This document shows, one piece after another, positions 59,201 through 64,000 of a stretch of DNA of 64,000 nucleotides; within the stretch, counting starts at the first letter, position 1, and the number at the start of each line of letters is the position of its first letter. The translations under genes were made by a program, and so were the position numbers. The notes under the pieces were generated by a model. It ran no database searches. It saw only the letters and a program-made list of their open reading frames with translations, and was not told the DNA's origin. Origin of the DNA: Burhinus oedicnemus (taxonomy: Eukaryota > Chordata > Aves > Charadriiformes > Burhinidae); assembly GCA_008921705.1 (NCBI GenBank), contig VFFE01007488.1:1426970-1490969 (forward strand), written 5' to 3'.

Positions 59201-60677
59201 GCAAAATTGTTTACTCAGCCCATCCAGCTGCAAGCCCACTCAGAAACTGCCCACTTGGTATCCTTTACTTGCTGGTGTGAGGTAAAGAAAACCTCTGGAA
59301 AAGTCACCACTGTCCATCTCTTGCTGCACAAACATGCAAACAAAATTTAACGTCAAAAAAATTCATTCTGAGTTTTAGTAGCTAGTCAAGAGAGTATATT
59401 TTAGGGGATTGTTTTACTCATCCTCAGTGGAAAGAGCTATTTGACATATTAGTCCACCTAGATACAATTTTTTAAGGTATTGAATCTAGAGATTCTCTCT
59501 TGCATCTGAGTTACTTAGATGTTTTACAAGTAAAACTTCCTGTTTCTCTGTTAGATTTTCTAGTCACGCCTATTAAAGGAGTTGGCCACTGTGTGATTAC
59601 ATTAGCAATGCTTGTTAGTTTGTATTTTTATGGTCAACAGATCTGTATCAGTGAAGACCAGAGCATGATCTTGTTTTGCATATGGAGGTTTAGAGTGAAG
59701 TGCACATGTAAATATTGTGTATATCTTTAGCACAGGAGGTTCTGAGCTTTTCCCGTGTGGAGGCAGGGCTTGTGTTGGGGAGAGTTAGGCATGAGGAGCT
59801 TGGTTGATTGTGGCTGGTGGGAATAGCTCCTGGGTGGCTGTTACTTGCCCCCTGAGCAGAAGAGCTTTGAAGTGTATGACTAGTAGGCAATTCGAGGTTC
59901 TCACAAAAATTGACAAACCCTGTACGAAGAGCTTGAAATCCAAGAGCACTGTGACACTGCCATGACAACAGGAATGGCACCCAGCTTCCATGTGCCTCAC
60001 TCAGGCTGGACCTCCAGTGTCTCCATAAACTGTCTACATGAAATATGGTACCTACAGGGAAAAATCTTAAAAAAACCAACCAAACTACCTGAGGAACCAC
60101 CTGAGCTAGCTAGAAGCAGAACAGAAATGACATGGGCAACACTTTGATACCTAAGACAGTGTGCCTGACAAGAGGTGGGCTCCTAAGCAAGCCAGGTGAC
60201 ATATCCTTTTTGTGTGTCTCACTGCCAGGAACTTCTCCTAGAGGTGACTACATCTTGAAAACTGCTTCATTAAGCCCAGACTGACTTGCTGCCTGATTTT
60301 CAGAGAAGCGGAAAAATAACACACAACAGGCAGTCATTGGTGGCTATGCACTCGCTGGGCATGTGGGTGTTCAATTCTGCTCTCCACCAGCCATCGTTTT
60401 CAGTTCCTATCGTTCTAGGAAGCATCCATGAAGAATGGTGTCACTGCCTCAGCATAACGGTACATGTCTACTTTCAGAAATATGCACATCTTTTAAATAA
60501 GATGGCCATGAAGCAGCAGGTTTGATTCTTAAAAGACTGCATGGCGGGTCTAAAGAAATAAATAAGAACAAGTACCTGTAGCCTTAAAATTTCAATTTCC
60601 ACTGCATCTTCATGAAACGTAAGTGGGAACTTGTCCCTAAATTGTCTAGATATTCTTACAAATTTTCCCAATTTTTC
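56206..60677. other. Unique non-coding stretch, no gene seen
   Basis: About 4.5 kb with no recognised gene or element. Frames of up to 136 codons (59690-60100 minus) overlap others on both strands and show no domain. Confidence 0.62.
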
Positions 60678-60718
60678 CTTCTTCCTTCCTTCCTTCCTCC
60701 CTCCCTCCCTCCCTCCTT
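60678..60718 (-). repeat. (CTTC)n/(CCTC)n simple repeat, G-quadruplex on the minus strand
   Basis: Tandem CTTC units pass into CTCC units. Four CCC runs at 60699-60713, separated by single T residues, form a four-run G-quadruplex motif on the minus strand. Confidence 0.9.
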
Positions 60719-63700
60719 GTTTTGCTTTTAAAGGCACATACAACTGAACTTCTGAAAATGTATGTAAATGCTAACTCAAATTTAATTTTTTAAAAAAGCA
60801 ACAAAACCTTCTTACTGTATGGTATATCATAGACAAAGGAGATCATCATTATCTATTGTAAATTTTAAGATAAAGAAAAAACTACATGTCATGGACATGA
60901 CTTTTTTATTTCTTATATTACACATTTTTCAGGTCCTTTAAACTGCTTTTAGAATGTGTATAAATTAGCTCCAACTATAATAACCACACACACTTTTTAG
61001 CTAAAGCTAATGCTTTGATGATGTTACTTAAAATTCAATTTTATTTACCATCAACAAAATGAACACCTTTACTGCCCTTTGCACATTCTCATTTCTTTCT
61101 GAACAGAGAATAACAACAAACATGGATATTGATAATCAAAAGTCATTACAGGCAAGATGTATACCTCATTTCTGGAATCACATTACACCACTATAAGTTA
61201 ATTTCACATTTTCCCTAGAAAGAATAACCAACATTAGCCTGCTCTGCACAATTGATTCAGTGTCACTCTGTAACGAAGTCATAGACATCCTTCTGCAGAC
61301 TGTATCTGTTTCTGTTCATTCAGACAGTTAATCCATAGCAGGTCAAGACTGTGTCTTGCCAAGAACGTATGAAATGTCCTAACTGTGGGGTAAAGTTGTT
61401 CCTCTGTGAGTGCAGAGGCCCACGGTTGGAACGGAGCAGTGCCGTGCAATGGGAGGAAGGGAGGCTGGAGCCTGACTTGCACATCTGTGACTGCAAGACC
61501 CCCAGCTTTTGTAACGCCAGGCAATGAGTGCCTAGGAATGGCTGAACAAAGGTGGCCAGTTTGGTAATCTGTGGGGAGGGAGATGTACTATTCCACCCTT
61601 TTCCTCAGAAAGCGCAGCAGTGCTCACCTTGCTGTTTGGGGAGGCAGGACTTACCCATAGGAGCAGAGAAGCATCTGAGCTCCACACAAAGCAGCTTCAG
61701 AAGCTGACTGCAAAAGCGCTGCCTGGGGTACGTCAACGCTGCACCACTGGCACGACATTGATTTGCGCTGACGATCACACAGACTATCCTGTGCATAGGG
61801 TTGTGCATGTACCAGTTGTGAACCCAAACCTTTCAGCTGGATTTCCTGTCTCTTCTCACTACAAATGTTCCAACTTAACTATACCAGCATTCATACTACT
61901 TCAGTGAGGCTTTCCTATTTACATGCAGCCCAGTTTTCTCCATTTGGCCCCAGAAGTGTTTGTTCCCATTTCATGAAGCCAGTGCCTAAGTAATCTGTAA
62001 GCCAGGACTGTAACTTCTCTGCTCTTTGGCATGTGTTTAAGAGTCACACTACACAGATTTAATGCTGGTGGATGGTAAAGAGATTAAATTTTCAAGTGCC
62101 AACTCATCACATCAGGTTGACACAACTCCTACTGTGTTGCTGAATTTACTTGAGTCCTTTATTATGGGTGTAGGGAGAGATGGCTGAGGGGAGTTTCAGA
62201 AAAATGGTTTATTTACCAAGACAGCAAATAAGGAAATACATGTTTTAAAGTGTAAACTGTCTGTTCTGAAAGGTTTGGCATTGTGCCTTGTGTGCTGTCT
62301 GCCCTGTCTGAAAATTACATAACTATGAGTGTAAACTATGTATGTGTGTGTGTGTATTTGTGGTTTTATTATAAGCAGCTCAGAGTGATGCCTGGGAGAG
62401 CTAAACACCAGTGGAATCTGCCGGGTGGAAATAATGTTCGTGCTCTTTCTTCTTGATGAGTTAGTAAGCCACAAATTACCAGGAGCTCATTAATGTGGCA
62501 TTCTCAGACTGTGGTTCATGAAGATGGGGAGAATGACGTGCATTTCTGTAAGCGTGACCCTTTTCAAAGTAACAGCTCGCGGGACGGGACCAGCCCTGTA
62601 ACAGCTCAGTTCACCATTTCTTGGGGACCACTACAGGGTTTCAAGTGGTCTTCATACTAGAAGCTTGAGGGATAAAGACCCTAATAACCCTACCCTCCAA
62701 ACTCTGCCTTCCCCTGCTAGCAGCTCACTGTTGGGCCAGGGAGAGATGATTGAAATGGTGGAGCTTCTCTGGTCCCTACTGGGACTGAGAAAAGCTGCTA
62801 GTCAAGTCTGGGTTCATAACTTGCAGATATCGAAGACAAATGCGCTAATAGATGCTCCAGCTCATGCTATACCATTTACAGTATTTGTAAACAATGAAAT
62901 ATAATGCATGTGTATCCTGATCCTTCATTAATCAGGAAAAAACAACATTAGAGGAAGCATCAGGGGCCCAGTTTTGCTTTCCAACATGTACGCACCATAA
63001 CCCCCATTAATTTGAGATAGAGTCACGTGGGTGTATCCTGAGGGGGTGATTGCATCCTACATCAGCTACAAGTGACCGAAAAAAGGAAAATAATCGGACT
63101 GATACTGGTCATTTGGACAATGTGTATTTGATGTGTCAGTTGTTCCAACCTTCCAGTTACCAGATGTCCGTAAAAATTCATAGCAGGCTATTAAATTTAG
63201 CAGATCCCGTCTTAATTAGATTAGCTTCTGCTCAGCATGACAGCAGAGTGTTTCACTGATGGAGGATTTATAAAGATTTCTGGTGGGAATTCTTTATGGA
63301 AGATGTAGTCTTTTATCCAGTGGGATTTACAAATGGAGAGGGGGAGGGTGGAGAGGAAGCCCTGATAAGGACACACAAACATTGTCATGGCATGTTAAAA
63401 CATAAATGGGAGCTTTTATTTTATGGATGTTCCCTTTTTATTTCTCTTTCGCAATACGGACAGGCGGCGTGAGCGTTTTTTGTGTCCTTGCATTATCAGG
63501 CCCAGCTAATATAATGGCATACGGGTGGTGGAAAACTACAAGCAAATTCTTGTTGTCAAATTCTCTCCTAAAACTAGCACCAAAGGAGTACTCAATGTTC
63601 AGTTGCCTGTCAGTTCATGAGTTATTTTTTCACCTACAGGAAACAGAACTGTACCGTTTGTCTTGGGCTGGTTTTATGTGCTGCAATCCAGCATCTATCC

Positions 63701-64000
63701 ATCCATTGCCCTTCTTTCTTTAAGGTCACTGCAAAAAAAACCTCCAAACAACAAACCCACTTTCTTATTAATTCTGCCTCTGCCCCAATGCCAACGATTC
63801 TCTGGTTTTCTCTGCACAGTTTTTTATGGAAGATATATACCGTTAATGGTGACACTGGTGTCAGTAACAGAACGTGAGCAGCAGCAATGCCTGCGCTCTA
63901 TTCCCAGTGTGTAGATAACTTCATAAAGAAAAAAAGGTGGGTGGAGGGGAGGGGAGATCTGGGTAATTTTTCTTGTCATTTGATTCACCGTTGAAAAGGT
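60719..64000. other. Unique AT-rich non-coding stretch to the window end
   Basis: No gene is recognised. A (TG)n microsatellite sits at 62338-62357. Positions 63165-63300 contain TTAATTAGATTA and related motifs, and may be a conserved non-coding element. Frames near 63406-63914 (up to 105 codons) overlap in three frames without a recognisable domain. Confidence 0.6.
62338..62357 (+). repeat. (TG)n microsatellite
   Basis: Short alternating TATGTATGTGTGTGTGTGTA tract, about six perfect TG units. Confidence 0.88.

Noticed and set aside
59690..60100. 136-codon minus-strand frame, one of the longest outside retroelements
   Set aside because: No recognisable domain, a low-complexity Ser-rich tail and overlapping frames on both strands; consistent with chance length in 64 kb.
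1..64000. CRISPR arrays, bacterial operons, ribosome binding sites
   Set aside because: The sequence is animal nuclear DNA with CR1 elements; no regularly spaced repeats or prokaryotic gene organisation occur.

Overview
The window looks like gene-poor avian DNA. It lies either between genes or inside a very large intron. The organism call rests on CR1 LINE copies: both strands carry CR1 3' ends with the bird-type tail, copies of (ATTCTGTG)n or (ATTCTATG)n after a '...TTCCAAC' stretch. I recognise no host protein-coding exon, tRNA or rRNA. Most open frames of 60-130 codons look like chance, with no domain, no compositional bias and no clear exon signals.

Layout. Positions 1-6600 are unique sequence with one MIR-like relic near 1.4 kb and a perfect 11-bp hairpin near 5.94 kb. 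CR1 copies lie at 6.60-7.15 kb (+) and 9.12-9.51 kb (-), with a purine-rich, G-quadruplex-capable stretch between them. At 14.60-14.72 kb is a near-perfect GGAGAA hexanucleotide array. From about 15.8 to 17.76 kb (+) there is a badly decayed but colinear Ty3/gypsy-type pol relic. Fragments of reverse transcriptase, RNase H, the integrase zinc domain and the end of the integrase core follow in the correct order. A possible protease and nucleocapsid trace lies just upstream. This is the most unusual item in the window, because Ty3/gypsy elements are considered very rare in birds.

The largest mobile element is a 5'-truncated CR1 at 23.1-25.17 kb (+). It keeps most of its ORF2 reverse-transcriptase region, broken by one stop codon. 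Smaller CR1 3' ends are at 32.6 kb, 33.2 kb (very old), 39.3 kb (very old, minus strand) and 42.6 kb. A CR1 of about 1.08 kb on the minus strand fills 55.13-56.2 kb. The CR1 copies differ in divergence and subfamily signature, which suggests several waves of insertion.

The remaining sequence, roughly 55 kb, is single-copy-looking and AT-rich. It holds a few short simple repeats, homopolymer runs, a good CTCF-like motif near 54.14 kb and several AT-rich patches dense in homeodomain, SOX and POU-like motifs that could be conserved non-coding elements. No set of genes acts together here; the content is retroelement history plus possible regulatory DNA.
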